Assembly (NCBI GenBank): GCA_035376985.1
Contig: DAOSSA010000001.1
Location: 186,001 to 250,000 of the forward strand
Direction: 5' to 3'
Source of the DNA: Brevifilum sp029548365
GTDB lineage: Bacteria; Chloroflexota; Anaerolineae; Anaerolineales; Anaerolineaceae
DNA length: 64,000 nucleotides
Under the pieces are notes generated by a model, which was given only the letters and a program-made list of their open reading frames with translations, made no database searches and was not told where the DNA came from. Both the position numbers and the translations under genes were made by a program. Shown piece by piece: positions 25,700 to 34,188 of the stretch (position 1 is the stretch's first letter; the number at the start of each line of letters is the position of its first letter).

Positions 25700-26857
25700 T
25701 TAATATTCAACATCTACCCAACGGTTTTCTTTTGCACTGCGCAAAATGGCATCGTTTACCACAAGTATGTTGTGCCCATCTAAGAAGGTGGGAAAATCGG
25801 GTTTTCTGTCAAAATCGCCGCCAGAAATATAACGATAAACTGCTGTTTGCAATTGTTTAAAGGTGTCCGGGAATCCCTCTGGATGCCCTCCAGGGTATGA
25901 AGCTGACCATTGTGCTGCCTGAGTCATCAGGGATGGGTCTTTGATTAGCAATTGGTTGGGTTCCGGCCTGTGCCCGATCACCAACTGGTTAGGAACTTCA
26001 GAATCCCAGATCAATGAGGATTTTGAGCCATTGATTTCAAAAAGCAGGCGGTTTTTACGCCCACTTGAGACCTGGGAGACTGTCATTACACCGCGGACGC
26101 CATTATCAAATTTGAACAGAACTGCCGCGTAATCTTCAGTGAAAATGGGCTTCTCTTCAAAATCCATATCCACTTCTAATTTACCGCCAAAGGTATCGAT
26201 CTTCTTTTTTGGTTTTTTTCGGATGGGAACGAAGGTTTTAAAATCCGCAAAGACGGATTCAATGCGTGCGCCTGTAACAAATGTGACCAGGTCCATCCAA
26301 TGTGATCCAATATCCGCCACTGCACGCAACTCGCCACCGAATTCAGGCTCAAGTCGCCAATTCCAATCCGTATCTAATAAAAGCCAGTCCTGTAAATAGC
26401 TGCCATGGATAATGTACAGTTTATCGCCGATTTCACCAGCTTCAATGCGTGCTTTGGCATCTTGCACAAGGGGATAAAAACGGATGTTAAAGTTGACAGC
26501 ATTTACCAATTTCTTCTCGCCAGCCAGCCGAACCAACTCACCCGATTCAGCAGAGGCCATTGCCAGAGGTTTTTCACAAACCACATGCTTGCCTGCCTCA
26601 AGGGCAGCTTTGGCATGTGTAAAATGTAAAAAATTTGGTGATGCGATGTGAACAACATCGATCTCAGGGTCAGCAATTAGGTCCTTCCAATCACCGTAGG
26701 CTTTTGGAACCAACAACCGTTCTGCTGACTGCTCTGCCAGCTCCTGGGTTGCCTCCGCAACCGCTACTACTTCAAATCCAAGTCTGCGAATGCTCTCCAT
26801 ATGTGCTGGGCCGATAAATCCGACCCCGATAACTCCCACTTTAAATTTCTTAGCCAT
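25700..26857 (-). CDS. Gfo/Idh/MocA-family dehydrogenase (first of three)
   Basis: A 385-residue NAD(P)-dependent oxidoreductase. It has the Rossmann motif VGVIGVGFIGPAH (about 7-19), EKPLAMA (about 95-101, the catalytic Lys block) and the C-terminal beta-sheet domain with ADIGSHWMDL (about 182-191, catalytic Asp/His). It oxidises a sugar or inositol. It is first in the operon with the isomerase and ROK genes and divergent from the UroD-like gene. Confidence 0.9.
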   Translation of the reverse strand: MAKKFKVGVIGVGFIGPAHMESIRRLGFEVVAVAEATQELAEQSAERLLVPKAYGDWKDLIADPEIDVVHIASPNFLHFTHAKAALEAGKHVVCEKPLAMASAESGELVRLAGEKKLVNAVNFNIRFYPLVQDAKARIEAGEIGDKLYIIHGSYLQDWLLLDTDWNWRLEPEFGGELRAVADIGSHWMDLVTFVTGARIESVFADFKTFVPIRKKPKKKIDTFGGKLEVDMDFEEKPIFTEDYAAVLFKFDNGVRGVMTVSQVSSGRKNRLLFEINGSKSSLIWDSEVPNQLVIGHRPEPNQLLIKDPSLMTQAAQWSASYPGGHPEGFPDTFKQLQTAVYRYISGGDFDRKPDFPTFLDGHNILVVNDAILRSAKENRWVDVEY

Positions 26858-26949
26858 ATCACTGGTCCTTTCTGATGTTTTCTATGATTTGTGTGCAGCA
26901 AAATAATTTTCAAACATAATTATTAAATTCTAAAAAGCAAAATTTCAAT

Positions 26950-26979
26950 TTGCCAATGACCTTATCGATCAATTATATT
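26950..26979 (+). promoter_or_regulatory. Candidate promoter of the UroD-like gene, with 5' hairpin
   Basis: TTGCCA (26950-26955), an 18-base spacer and TATATT (26974-26979). Immediately after, 26985-27010 can fold as AAATGAAG-CC / GG-T-CTTCATTT, so the transcript would start with a hairpin, about 100 bases before the start codon. Confidence 0.45.
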
Positions 26980-27112
26980 ATACTAAATGAAGCCAAAAGG
27001 GTCTTCATTTGGACACATTATACAACGAGAAAACCGATCACTTGATAGCTACTGATAATTATTGTTTATTTTTGATTGATGATTACTAAATAGAAAAGGA
27101 AAGAGGTTTTTG

Positions 27113-28237
27113 ATGTTACCTTTTGACCGCGTAGAAAAAAGTTTGACGCACCAGGTCCCCGATAGAGTGCCCCTGGCGCTTTGGGGCGGCTCATATGGCA
27201 TTGTAGATGCCCTGTACATGTCCTTGCTGGAAAAATTCCATCTCGGTGAGCCTACCATACCGTTTCGTGAAGGTCACACCATCAATTACATGGATGATCG
27301 TATTTTGGCTGAACTGGGCACAGATACCCGCTATATTTGGCCTGGAGCGTCCCCAAGCAGCCCAACCCATCCTGACGGTGATTATATCTATGATGATTTT
27401 GGGCAGCCCTGGCGGCAAACCTATCCCTATTATTCGGCAACCGATGGCTTGCTGAAAAATTCGACCTCAATTTCGGATATTCATAACAAGGTTCATTGGC
27501 CGGATGTTAATGATCCCAAATGGACCCGGGGAGTTCCTGAAAGGGCAAAAGCCATAGCAGACAGTGGTTACTTCATTGTCGGGCGCATGGTGGTCTCACA
27601 TGGGCCCTACCAGATGGCTTGTGACCTGCGTGGAATGGAAAATTTTATGATCGACATGCTGACCCAACCCGATTTCGCGATTGCGCTGCTTGACCGGGTC
27701 ACCGAAACCATCTGCAGCCTGACAAGCAATTATTTAGAAGCTGCTGGAGGCGTGATGCATATGATCGAACTCCCCGGTGACGATTACGCGGCTAATGACA
27801 ACCTGGTTTTTTCACCAAAATTATTCCGGAAGATGATTCGACCTTGCGTTGAGAAGATCGTTAAAGCAATTCGTGAAATTCGTCCTGACATTAAAATCAT
27901 GCTGCATTCAGATGGGGCAATTGGAAAGCTGGTGCCTGATTTTATCGAAATGGGTATTGACGTTTTACACCCGCTTGAACCTGTCTCCGGGATGGACCCA
28001 GCGCTGATTAAGCGTAATTACGGCGACTCGATCAGCTTTCTGGGCGGAGTGGATATCTCCCACGCCCTACCCGGCACGCTTGATGATGTGCGTAGAGATG
28101 TCGATCGATGCATTCGCGATCTTGCATTCGGTGGTGGGTATATCATGGCCCCATGCAATCACCTGCAATCAGATGTCCCTTCGGAAAACATCGTGGAGAT
28201 GTATAACTATGCGAAAGTTGCGGGAATTTATTCCTGA
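27113..28237 (+). CDS. Uroporphyrinogen decarboxylase-fold (UroD/MtaA-like) protein
   Basis: A 374-residue TIM barrel of the UroD superfamily. The late barrel shows IMLHSDGAIGKLVPDFIEMG (about 263-282), FLGGVDIS and the end block GGGYIMAPCNHLQSDVP-SEN. The HSDG and CNHLQ pattern occurs in UroD-like proteins of sugar and methyl-transfer loci rather than in HemE; the methyltransferase-type HxC zinc site is not complete. No heme genes are near, so a heme role is unlikely. ATG 27113 is preceded by AGAGG at 6 bases. It ends 17 bases from the convergent second ROK gene. Confidence 0.75.
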   Translation: MLPFDRVEKSLTHQVPDRVPLALWGGSYGIVDALYMSLLEKFHLGEPTIPFREGHTINYMDDRILAELGTDTRYIWPGASPSSPTHPDGDYIYDDFGQPWRQTYPYYSATDGLLKNSTSISDIHNKVHWPDVNDPKWTRGVPERAKAIADSGYFIVGRMVVSHGPYQMACDLRGMENFMIDMLTQPDFAIALLDRVTETICSLTSNYLEAAGGVMHMIELPGDDYAANDNLVFSPKLFRKMIRPCVEKIVKAIREIRPDIKIMLHSDGAIGKLVPDFIEMGIDVLHPLEPVSGMDPALIKRNYGDSISFLGGVDISHALPGTLDDVRRDVDRCIRDLAFGGGYIMAPCNHLQSDVPSENIVEMYNYAKVAGIYS

Positions 28238-28254
28238 TAAGCGAATTTAAAGCT

Positions 28255-29214
28255 CTACAACAATTTACTCGCCAATAAAATTGCGCCAACGACCACAATT
28301 GGTTCTCCAAGAAAGCTGCGTTGTATCTGGTATCTCCCCTCGCTGATGACAAAGATATACCGATCAGTGTACTTACGCACACGATCAATTAAAAGCTCAC
28401 CCAGGTTAGAGACGCCGCCCCCAATCGCTATGCGCTCAACATTGGTCAAACAGAGCACATTTGCCAACCCGATACCAAGAACGTGGGCGACAAGGTCAAT
28501 TTCAGCAAGAGCAAAAGCGTCCCCCTGTTGGGCGGCTTCACCGAGATCGCTTGTGGAAATCTGTGCAACATTACCATCTGCAAGCTTATGTAGGAGTGAT
28601 GATGCTGGAACATAGCCAGTTTGTCGCAGACGTTGTTCAATGGCCCATCCGGAACAAGTATTTTCGATTTTCACCGGTTCGCTCAGCCGTTGATTGAACA
28701 GATTAGGAACATAGGTATGCCCAAATTCACCAGCGCCAAATCCCTGACGATCAAACAAAGACCCGTTTAATACAAAACCGCCGCCAACTCCGCTCCCGAT
28801 GTTTGTGTAGAAAAAATGCTGGCAGCCAACACCAAATCCACGGCAATATTCACCCCAGGTTGCTGCGTTGGAATCATTTTCAACCCATGTTGGGAGTTTA
28901 AAGGCATCTTCAAACCAATCTTTCAAAGGGAAGTCTTTCCAGCCTGCAATCTGAACAGACTTCAAGACCCTGCCGCGGCTTCGATCGATCGGACCGCCAA
29001 ATCCACATCCGATTGCAGCGATCCGAGAGATTGAGTAACCTGAAGAGTTGATGAAATTTGGAATTTGTTCCAATAGCCATTGGCGAATCCCAATGCTGCC
29101 CGTGCTGACATCAACAAATCCTTTGGTGCTCGCAATAATCTCGCCTTCGGGAGTGCCTAAGGACAGCTGGAGTTTGGTACCACCAATTTCTATTCCAAGG
29201 ATTAAATCTGACAC
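28255..29214 (-). CDS. ROK-family protein lacking the zinc motif
   Basis: A 319-residue kinase-like protein. It has GIEIGGTKLQLSLG (about 6-19) and GSGVGGGFVLN (about 132-142), but the CxCGxxGCxE zinc motif of ROK kinases is replaced by a sequence with one Cys (ENTCSGWAIE). GTG 29214 is preferred because AGGAGA lies 7 bases before it; the longer frame to 29250 has no SD. Some ROK proteins without the motif still phosphorylate sugars; others act as sensors. It has no N-terminal helix-turn-helix, so a repressor role is unlikely. Confidence 0.82.
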   Translation of the reverse strand: MSDLILGIEIGGTKLQLSLGTPEGEIIASTKGFVDVSTGSIGIRQWLLEQIPNFINSSGYSISRIAAIGCGFGGPIDRSRGRVLKSVQIAGWKDFPLKDWFEDAFKLPTWVENDSNAATWGEYCRGFGVGCQHFFYTNIGSGVGGGFVLNGSLFDRQGFGAGEFGHTYVPNLFNQRLSEPVKIENTCSGWAIEQRLRQTGYVPASSLLHKLADGNVAQISTSDLGEAAQQGDAFALAEIDLVAHVLGIGLANVLCLTNVERIAIGGGVSNLGELLIDRVRKYTDRYIFVISEGRYQIQRSFLGEPIVVVGAILLASKLL

Positions 29215-29271
29215 TTTGGATTCTCCTGATCCTCTTTTGTTACATGACATCGTTTAGCCTGTAAATTATAA

Positions 29272-29343
29272 TCAATACTGAGCAGATTTGCCGCCATTTA
29301 CAGTTGCCATCGATTGGAACCGTCCATCTTTGTTTAATTTCAT
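29272..29343 (-). CDS. Possible 23-residue small ORF upstream of the ROK gene
   Basis: ATG at 29343 is preceded by AAGGAG at 8 to 9 bases and reads MKLNKDGRF...SAQY to TGA at 29272. It is 57 bases upstream of the ROK start. It could be a leader peptide or the truncated start of a lost gene. No similarity is recognised. Confidence 0.35.
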   Translation of the reverse strand: MKLNKDGRFQSMATVNGGKSAQY

Positions 29344-29406
29344 CCCGGTGTCTCCTTGTGTTCAAATTTGTCCGTATATTTACATAAAAGAATCGCGATA
29401 TTTTCA

Positions 29407-29435
29407 TTGACAGGGTTTAATCTGTTGATTATTAT
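29407..29435 (+). promoter_or_regulatory. Strong sigma70 promoter
   Basis: TTGACA (29407-29412), a 17-base spacer and TATTAT (29430-29435). The start point would be near 29442, inside the adjacent palindrome. Its direct downstream region is decayed; the first intact gene is the Gfo/Idh gene at 30099. Confidence 0.7.
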
Positions 29436-29438
29436 TTT

Positions 29439-29454
29439 ATATGTACGTACATAT
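29439..29454. promoter_or_regulatory. Perfect 16-bp palindromic operator over the start point
   Basis: ATATGTACGTACATAT is its own reverse complement. Its core TGTACGTACA resembles operators of GntR-family repressors. It overlaps the expected transcription start of the promoter just upstream, the classic place for repression. No GntR gene is in the window. Confidence 0.65.
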
Positions 29455-29785
29455 CAGTTATTTTGATATATTGAAGTTTAAGAGTTGAGTGCCCTGCAAC
29501 ACACCGCCAGGAGCTCAGGCATAAAGCCGCTAGTGAAAATCTCTCTATCCCCCTGTAACAGCAAATTCGGATTGATCTTCAAACCACGATGAAGGTTCTA
29601 AAAATCAACCCGAGCGATCTTCTACATTCGGATATTGAACTTGCACGTGCCTACCAGGCCAGCAGGCAATCAGTCAGCTCGTTAACGACCAACTTCTGGA
29701 CCATTGACCCGAGCATGTCGCAACAATGTTGGATTGCAGGAATCGGATCACGTTTTCCCTTTAATCTTGAAAACAGCGAGCCATC

Positions 29786-29950
29786 CATGTGATTGAAATT
29801 GGACGCGGTGGATATTCTGGAACCTTCCATGCTGACCCAGGCATTCTTCGCAGCCATCGACTGCTAACCGGCGACGAAACACTGCGCTGGAAGGATATTA
29901 TTCGCAATTTGAGCCTTGTGGGGTATGATGGTGTAATCAGCATTGAATAA
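29786..29950 (+). pseudogene. C-terminal remnant of a sugar isomerase/epimerase gene
   Basis: The frame reads SHRLLTGDETLRWKDIIRN and then LSLVGYDGVISIE to TAA at 29948-29950. This is the end of the TIM-barrel isomerase/epimerase family (compare FGYDYVISIEHED in the intact gene at 24753). Upstream of 29786 the frame and the metal-ligand strands are lost, so the gene is broken. Nearby 29589-29792 is open in another frame without family similarity. The rest of the 884-base gap (29215-30098) holds the small ORF, promoter and operator listed separately. Confidence 0.6.
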
Positions 29951-30098
29951 GAAGACCCCCTTGCTTAACGAGAGGAAGGGATCAATTTTGCAATTTCCTT
30001 TTTACGAGATATCATCTTTAATCCACCACAAATCAGGTCATGGTGGGCCAATATTAGAACATGGAAGCAAGTAATACTTATTTAAAAAAGGAGAAAAT

Positions 30099-31133
30099 AT
30101 GGCGATTAACATCGGAATTATTGGCGCGGGAAAAATTGTTCGAGTACGCCACCTGCCTGAAATAAAATCAAATCCCCTTGCCAGGATAGCGGCAATTTGT
30201 GATGTCGTCGAAGCGCGCGCCAAAGAAATGGCTCTTGAATATGACTGCAAAGCATATTTTGATTACCGGCAAATGCTCCTTGATCCCGGCATTGATGCGG
30301 TTATCGTCGCAGCGACCAACACAACTCATGCAGAGATGTCCATTGCCGCCCTCCAGGCAGGCAAACATGTGCTGTGTGAAAAACCAATGGCGACATCTCT
30401 GTCTGATGCTCGAAAAATGCTGGATGCTGCGAAAGCAAGCGGGAAACAGTTGATGATTGCTCAAAACCAGCGTCTTGAACCAGCCCATGTCAAAGCAAAA
30501 GAAATAATTCAATCAGGCGAGTTGGGAAAAATCTTATCTTTCACAACCATTTTTGGACACCCGGGCTGCGAGTATTGGGCAATTGATGGAAAAAACACCT
30601 GGTTCTTCAGAAGCGAGAGCGCCGGGATGGGTGTTTTAGGCGATTTGGCGGTACACAAATTGGATTTAATGCGTTTTCTTCTCGATGATGATTACACATC
30701 AGCTTCCGCCACGATAGATACATTAGCAAAGGCCTTTCCTGATGGCACGCCCATCACTGTTGAAGACAACGCAATCTGCACCATGCAGACAGCGAAAGGC
30801 GCGCTGGGTTCCGTCATCACAAGCTGGACCTACCAGGTTGAATTAAACCGAACCTCAGTTTATGGAGAAAAAGGCGTTGTAGAAATTTATGCAGACCCTG
30901 AATTCCCTCTGATTGTTCAGAAAAACCCTGATACCGGCACTTACTTTCGCCTTGGTAAAAAATCAACCAATATTGAGCAGGTTAAATCGGGCATTATCGA
31001 CGCTTTCGTAAATGCGCTTGAGGAGGGTACCGATGTTCCCATACCCGGAATTGAGGGTTATAAAGCACTAGAAGCACTGATGGCCTGTTATCAGTCCGCA
31101 AAATCTGGAAAGCGGATCAATATTGGGACTTAA
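30099..31133 (+). CDS. Gfo/Idh/MocA-family dehydrogenase (second of three)
   Basis: A 344-residue oxidoreductase. It has INIGIIGAGKIVRVRHL (about 3-19), LCEKPMAT (about 91-98, catalytic Lys) and GVLGDLAVHKLDLMRFL (about 177-193, with the Asp/His pair). SD AAAAAGGAG precedes the ATG by 7 bases. It lies between the palindrome-controlled promoter and the ABC importer operon, with 251 bases and a further promoter before the importer. It probably oxidises the sugar imported by that system, which is an inference. Confidence 0.88.
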   Translation: MAINIGIIGAGKIVRVRHLPEIKSNPLARIAAICDVVEARAKEMALEYDCKAYFDYRQMLLDPGIDAVIVAATNTTHAEMSIAALQAGKHVLCEKPMATSLSDARKMLDAAKASGKQLMIAQNQRLEPAHVKAKEIIQSGELGKILSFTTIFGHPGCEYWAIDGKNTWFFRSESAGMGVLGDLAVHKLDLMRFLLDDDYTSASATIDTLAKAFPDGTPITVEDNAICTMQTAKGALGSVITSWTYQVELNRTSVYGEKGVVEIYADPEFPLIVQKNPDTGTYFRLGKKSTNIEQVKSGIIDAFVNALEEGTDVPIPGIEGYKALEALMACYQSAKSGKRINIGT

Positions 31134-31196
31134 TGTTTCGATCATCAGTAATTCACCCAATTAAATCTAACGGAATTGCTCAAACATTACCATTTC

Positions 31197-31225
31197 TTAA
31201 CAACTCATATACTTTATGGTACAAT
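31197..31225 (+). promoter_or_regulatory. Promoter of the sugar ABC importer operon
   Basis: TTAACA (31197-31202), a 17-base spacer and TACAAT (31220-31225). It leaves a 5' leader of about 150 bases, which contains a near-perfect anti-16S sequence (AAAGGAGGTGATT, 31296-31308) about 77 bases before the start codon, in addition to the normal SD (TAGGAGACAGA). Confidence 0.65.
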
Positions 31226-31384
31226 TTAATTTTATTATGCTAAAGTATTGTCCTGTGATAAGATTAAGGTAATTGGAGACTTAACCTTTTTCTTCAAAGG
31301 AGGTGATTGGCAGAAAATTTGATTTAACTCAATATAATATTGTTGTAATGTAAAAAATAATAAAAACTATCTTTAGGAGACAGA

Positions 31385-32512
31385 ATGAAGAAACTAACAA
31401 AAACACTATCAATCCTCGTCCTTCTGGTCATTATGGTCGGTATGCTGGCAGCTTGCGCTCCGAAAGCCGTTGAGGAGCCAGAGACACCTGCTGTCGAGGA
31501 ACCCGCTGTTGAAGCACCCGCAGAGACAGGTGCCCCCTTCACCATTGGCATTTCAAACCCCTTCATCAGCAGCGAATATCGCACCCAGATGATCGACAAC
31601 CTGATCACCATCAACGAAGAATACAAAGCTCTGGGTCTGACCAAAGACCTGGTTATTGAGAACTTTGATACCGACGTTGCTGGACAGATCGAACAAATCG
31701 AAAATCTGATCAACGCTGGCGTGGATGCCTTGCTGGTTAACCCTGGCGACGCGGTTGCCCTCAACCAGATCCTTGAGGAAGCTGTTGAGATGGGCATCCT
31801 GGTCTTCTCAATTGACCAGGAAATCGAAGCTAAAGGCGTCATCAATGTTGGTCACAACCAGTACGAATTTGCCCGCATCAGCGCTGCCTGGTTGGCTGAA
31901 AACCTGGTCGAGGGCGATGTTGTCCAGATTGAAGGTTTCATTGGTCACCCCGCCAACAACCTCCGCATGAGCGCCGTTGCCGATGTCTTTGCGGATTATC
32001 CCGGCATTAATGTTCTGGCCAGCGAGTCAGGCTCTTGGGATGAGGCCACCGGTCAGCAGGTCATGTCAGACTTCCTGGCTGCTTATCCGAACCTGGATGC
32101 CTATTGGACTCAGGACGGCATGGCTATCGGTGCCCTTGAAGCTGTGATTGCTGCCAACCCGGATCCATATCCACTGGGTGTTGGAGAAGCTCGCGTGAAG
32201 TTCCTCCAGCTTTGGGCTGCGATGTTAGAGAAAGACCCCGAATACAAGACGATCGCTGTGGCAAATGCGCCTGGTGTTAATGCCACCGCACTGCGGATTG
32301 CTGTCGAAATGCTGTTAGGCAATAAGTTGGGTGACTCAGTGCTTGGCGGCCAGTATGGCACCACCGTCGTCATCGACATTCCGATTGTTGTAACCACTGA
32401 AAACTTTGATGAGGTATATGCAGAGTATGTTGCCTCTGGTTTATATCCGGATTCCTATTTACTGGATGGCATCATGACCCGCGATGAGGTTTTAGAAGCC
32501 TTCTTCAAATAA
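31385..32512 (+). CDS. Ribose-type sugar ABC transporter substrate-binding lipoprotein
   Basis: A 375-residue type I periplasmic-binding protein. The signal peptide ends in a lipobox (MLAAC, Cys about 25), followed by a Glu/Pro/Ala linker (about 28-52). The RbsB-like domain begins TIGISNPFISSEYR and contains NAGVDALLVNPGD (about 112-124) and the hinge strand ISIDQE-like FSIDQEIEAKG. Together with the double ATPase and two permeases it makes a CUT2 importer. A hairpin just after the stop would keep its mRNA above that of the membrane genes. The ligand is unknown. Confidence 0.92.
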   Translation: MKKLTKTLSILVLLVIMVGMLAACAPKAVEEPETPAVEEPAVEAPAETGAPFTIGISNPFISSEYRTQMIDNLITINEEYKALGLTKDLVIENFDTDVAGQIEQIENLINAGVDALLVNPGDAVALNQILEEAVEMGILVFSIDQEIEAKGVINVGHNQYEFARISAAWLAENLVEGDVVQIEGFIGHPANNLRMSAVADVFADYPGINVLASESGSWDEATGQQVMSDFLAAYPNLDAYWTQDGMAIGALEAVIAANPDPYPLGVGEARVKFLQLWAAMLEKDPEYKTIAVANAPGVNATALRIAVEMLLGNKLGDSVLGGQYGTTVVIDIPIVVTTENFDEVYAEYVASGLYPDSYLLDGIMTRDEVLEAFFK

Positions 32513-32524
32513 GAATAAAACTTG

Positions 32525-32558
32525 AAAGAGGCTCTCTGAAAAGTCAGAGAGCCTCTTT
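32525..32558 (+). terminator. Hairpin after the binding-protein gene (partial terminator)
   Basis: A 15-bp stem AAAGAGGCTCTCTGA with TCAGAGAGCCTCTTT around loop AAAG. The following T-run is short and broken, so partial termination or mRNA protection is likely, as is common between binding-protein and ATPase genes. Confidence 0.8.
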
Positions 32559-32619
32559 ATCTATTGTGTATGATTATTAATCATTAATCAGACTCATTTT
32601 CCATAGCCTGTATCAGGCT

Positions 32620-34188
32620 ATGTCCACATACCAAACAGATGGTTTATCAATGGAAAATCTTTGTTTAAAAACAATAGAAATTAAAAAACGATTTGGCGGC
32701 GTAAGGGCGCTAATCGACGGATCTATTGAAGTCAGGGAAGGCGAAGTATTGGCTTTAGTTGGATCAAACGGTAGCGGGAAAAGTACTCTGGCAAAAATCA
32801 TTACCGGAGTTTTAGATCAGGATTATGGTCAAATTAACTATTTTGATCAACAGGTGAAGTTTTCAAACCCCATGGCGGCCCAAAAAGCTGGTGTTATGGC
32901 TGTTTATCAAGACCTGAGCCTGGTACCCTCTCTGACCGTCGCTCAGAACATCTGGCTTGCCAATGAACCCCTGACAAAAGCTGGCTTTATTGATAATCAA
33001 TCAATGCACACAGCCACGAACAAGCTATTAGCTCTGTTTGAAAACACGTTTCAAGCCAGCCTGCATCCTGAAGCGACTGTGAGCACCCTGCCGCCTGATG
33101 AGAAGCAAATCGTTGAAATATTAAAAGCAGTCAGCCGCGATCCAAAGCTGATCATATTTGATGAAGCAACCGCCAGTTTAGACAGCAATCAGGTCAACTG
33201 CTTATTTAATGTTATTAAACAGCTCAAACAGGATAAGAAAGCCCTGGTCTTTATCTCGCACCGTATGGATGAAATCTTTCGGATTGCAGATCGCGCGGTT
33301 GTTTTAAGAAACGGACGGACCGTTGGGGATGCCCTCATTTCTACAACCAACGAAAAAGCAATTGTAAAAATGATGGTTGGAAGCGAAGAAATATTTGAGA
33401 AAGATAGTGCTGCTTTTGTTGATCTCAGCCAGTCTGGTACAGCTTTGGTTGTTGAGAATGTTGAAAATGCAAAACTAAAAAACGTTAGTTTTTCGATCAA
33501 ACAGGGTGAGCTGGTCGGCGTCGGCGGGCTGCGCGGTCAAGGACAGAGTGCTTTGCTACATACCCTCTTTGGAAATGAACCCTATACAGGCCAAATCTTA
33601 TTATTTAACAAAACAATCAACTTCAAGCATCCAAAAGACGCCATGGGTGAAAATGTCGCTTTTATTCCTGGAGATCGCGCCACGGAAGGGTTATTAATGA
33701 TCCGCTCCATCCTGGAGAATTTCCACCTCCCAAACTGGCGTAAATATGCTAAACCTTTGTTAAATCTCAACCAGGCGAAAAATGATGCTAAAAAAGCGGG
33801 CCAGCAGCTTAACCTGGTAATGGATTCGCTTGAGTCGCCAATCACCAATCTCTCAGGTGGAAACGCTCAAAAAGTGGTTATTGGCAAATGGCTTCTACGT
33901 AACCCAAGCTTTCTACTGTTGGATGACCCGACAAAAGGCGTCGATGTGGGAACAAAAGCAGAATTTTATCAACTATTGAACGAATTAACTCGATCAGGGA
34001 CAACAATCCTGTTTTATAGCTCTGATGATCAGGAACTCCTTGATCTATGTCCCCGGGTGCTGGTAATGCAGGATGGGAGCATCAAAGCTGATCTATTCGA
34101 CGAGTTTTTGACTGAAGAGAATCTGATTGCAGCCAGTATGGGCGCTCATGAGACGGTGAGCAACAATGAGGAATACGTACATGCCTGA
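32620..34188 (+). CDS. Ribose-type sugar ABC transporter ATP-binding protein (double NBD)
   Basis: A 522-residue protein with two ABC domains. NBD1 has Walker A GSNGSGKST (about 48-56) and Walker B LIIFDEATASLD, but its signature is LPPDEKQ instead of LSGGQ. NBD2 has a lost Walker A (GLRGQGQSALL) but an intact LSGGNAQKV signature and LLLDDPTKGVDVG, with Asp where the catalytic Glu is usual. So one composite ATP site is built from NBD1 Walker motifs and the NBD2 signature, and the other is degenerate, stronger than in typical RbsA. ATG 32620 has a weak SD; an in-frame ATG at 32650 is an alternative. Confidence 0.9.
   Translation: MSTYQTDGLSMENLCLKTIEIKKRFGGVRALIDGSIEVREGEVLALVGSNGSGKSTLAKIITGVLDQDYGQINYFDQQVKFSNPMAAQKAGVMAVYQDLSLVPSLTVAQNIWLANEPLTKAGFIDNQSMHTATNKLLALFENTFQASLHPEATVSTLPPDEKQIVEILKAVSRDPKLIIFDEATASLDSNQVNCLFNVIKQLKQDKKALVFISHRMDEIFRIADRAVVLRNGRTVGDALISTTNEKAIVKMMVGSEEIFEKDSAAFVDLSQSGTALVVENVENAKLKNVSFSIKQGELVGVGGLRGQGQSALLHTLFGNEPYTGQILLFNKTINFKHPKDAMGENVAFIPGDRATEGLLMIRSILENFHLPNWRKYAKPLLNLNQAKNDAKKAGQQLNLVMDSLESPITNLSGGNAQKVVIGKWLLRNPSFLLLDDPTKGVDVGTKAEFYQLLNELTRSGTTILFYSSDDQELLDLCPRVLVMQDGSIKADLFDEFLTEENLIAASMGAHETVSNNEEYVHA

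Noticed and set aside
31296..31327. Near-perfect anti-16S sequence followed by a 6-codon TTG ORF in the importer leader
   Set aside because: The spacing to TTG is only 3 bases and the peptide is trivial; kept only as a note to the promoter.
34171..34182. Second copy of the GTAC palindrome (ATACGTACAT)
   Set aside because: It is inside a coding region at the ATPase/permease junction and only half-matches the 16-bp operator.
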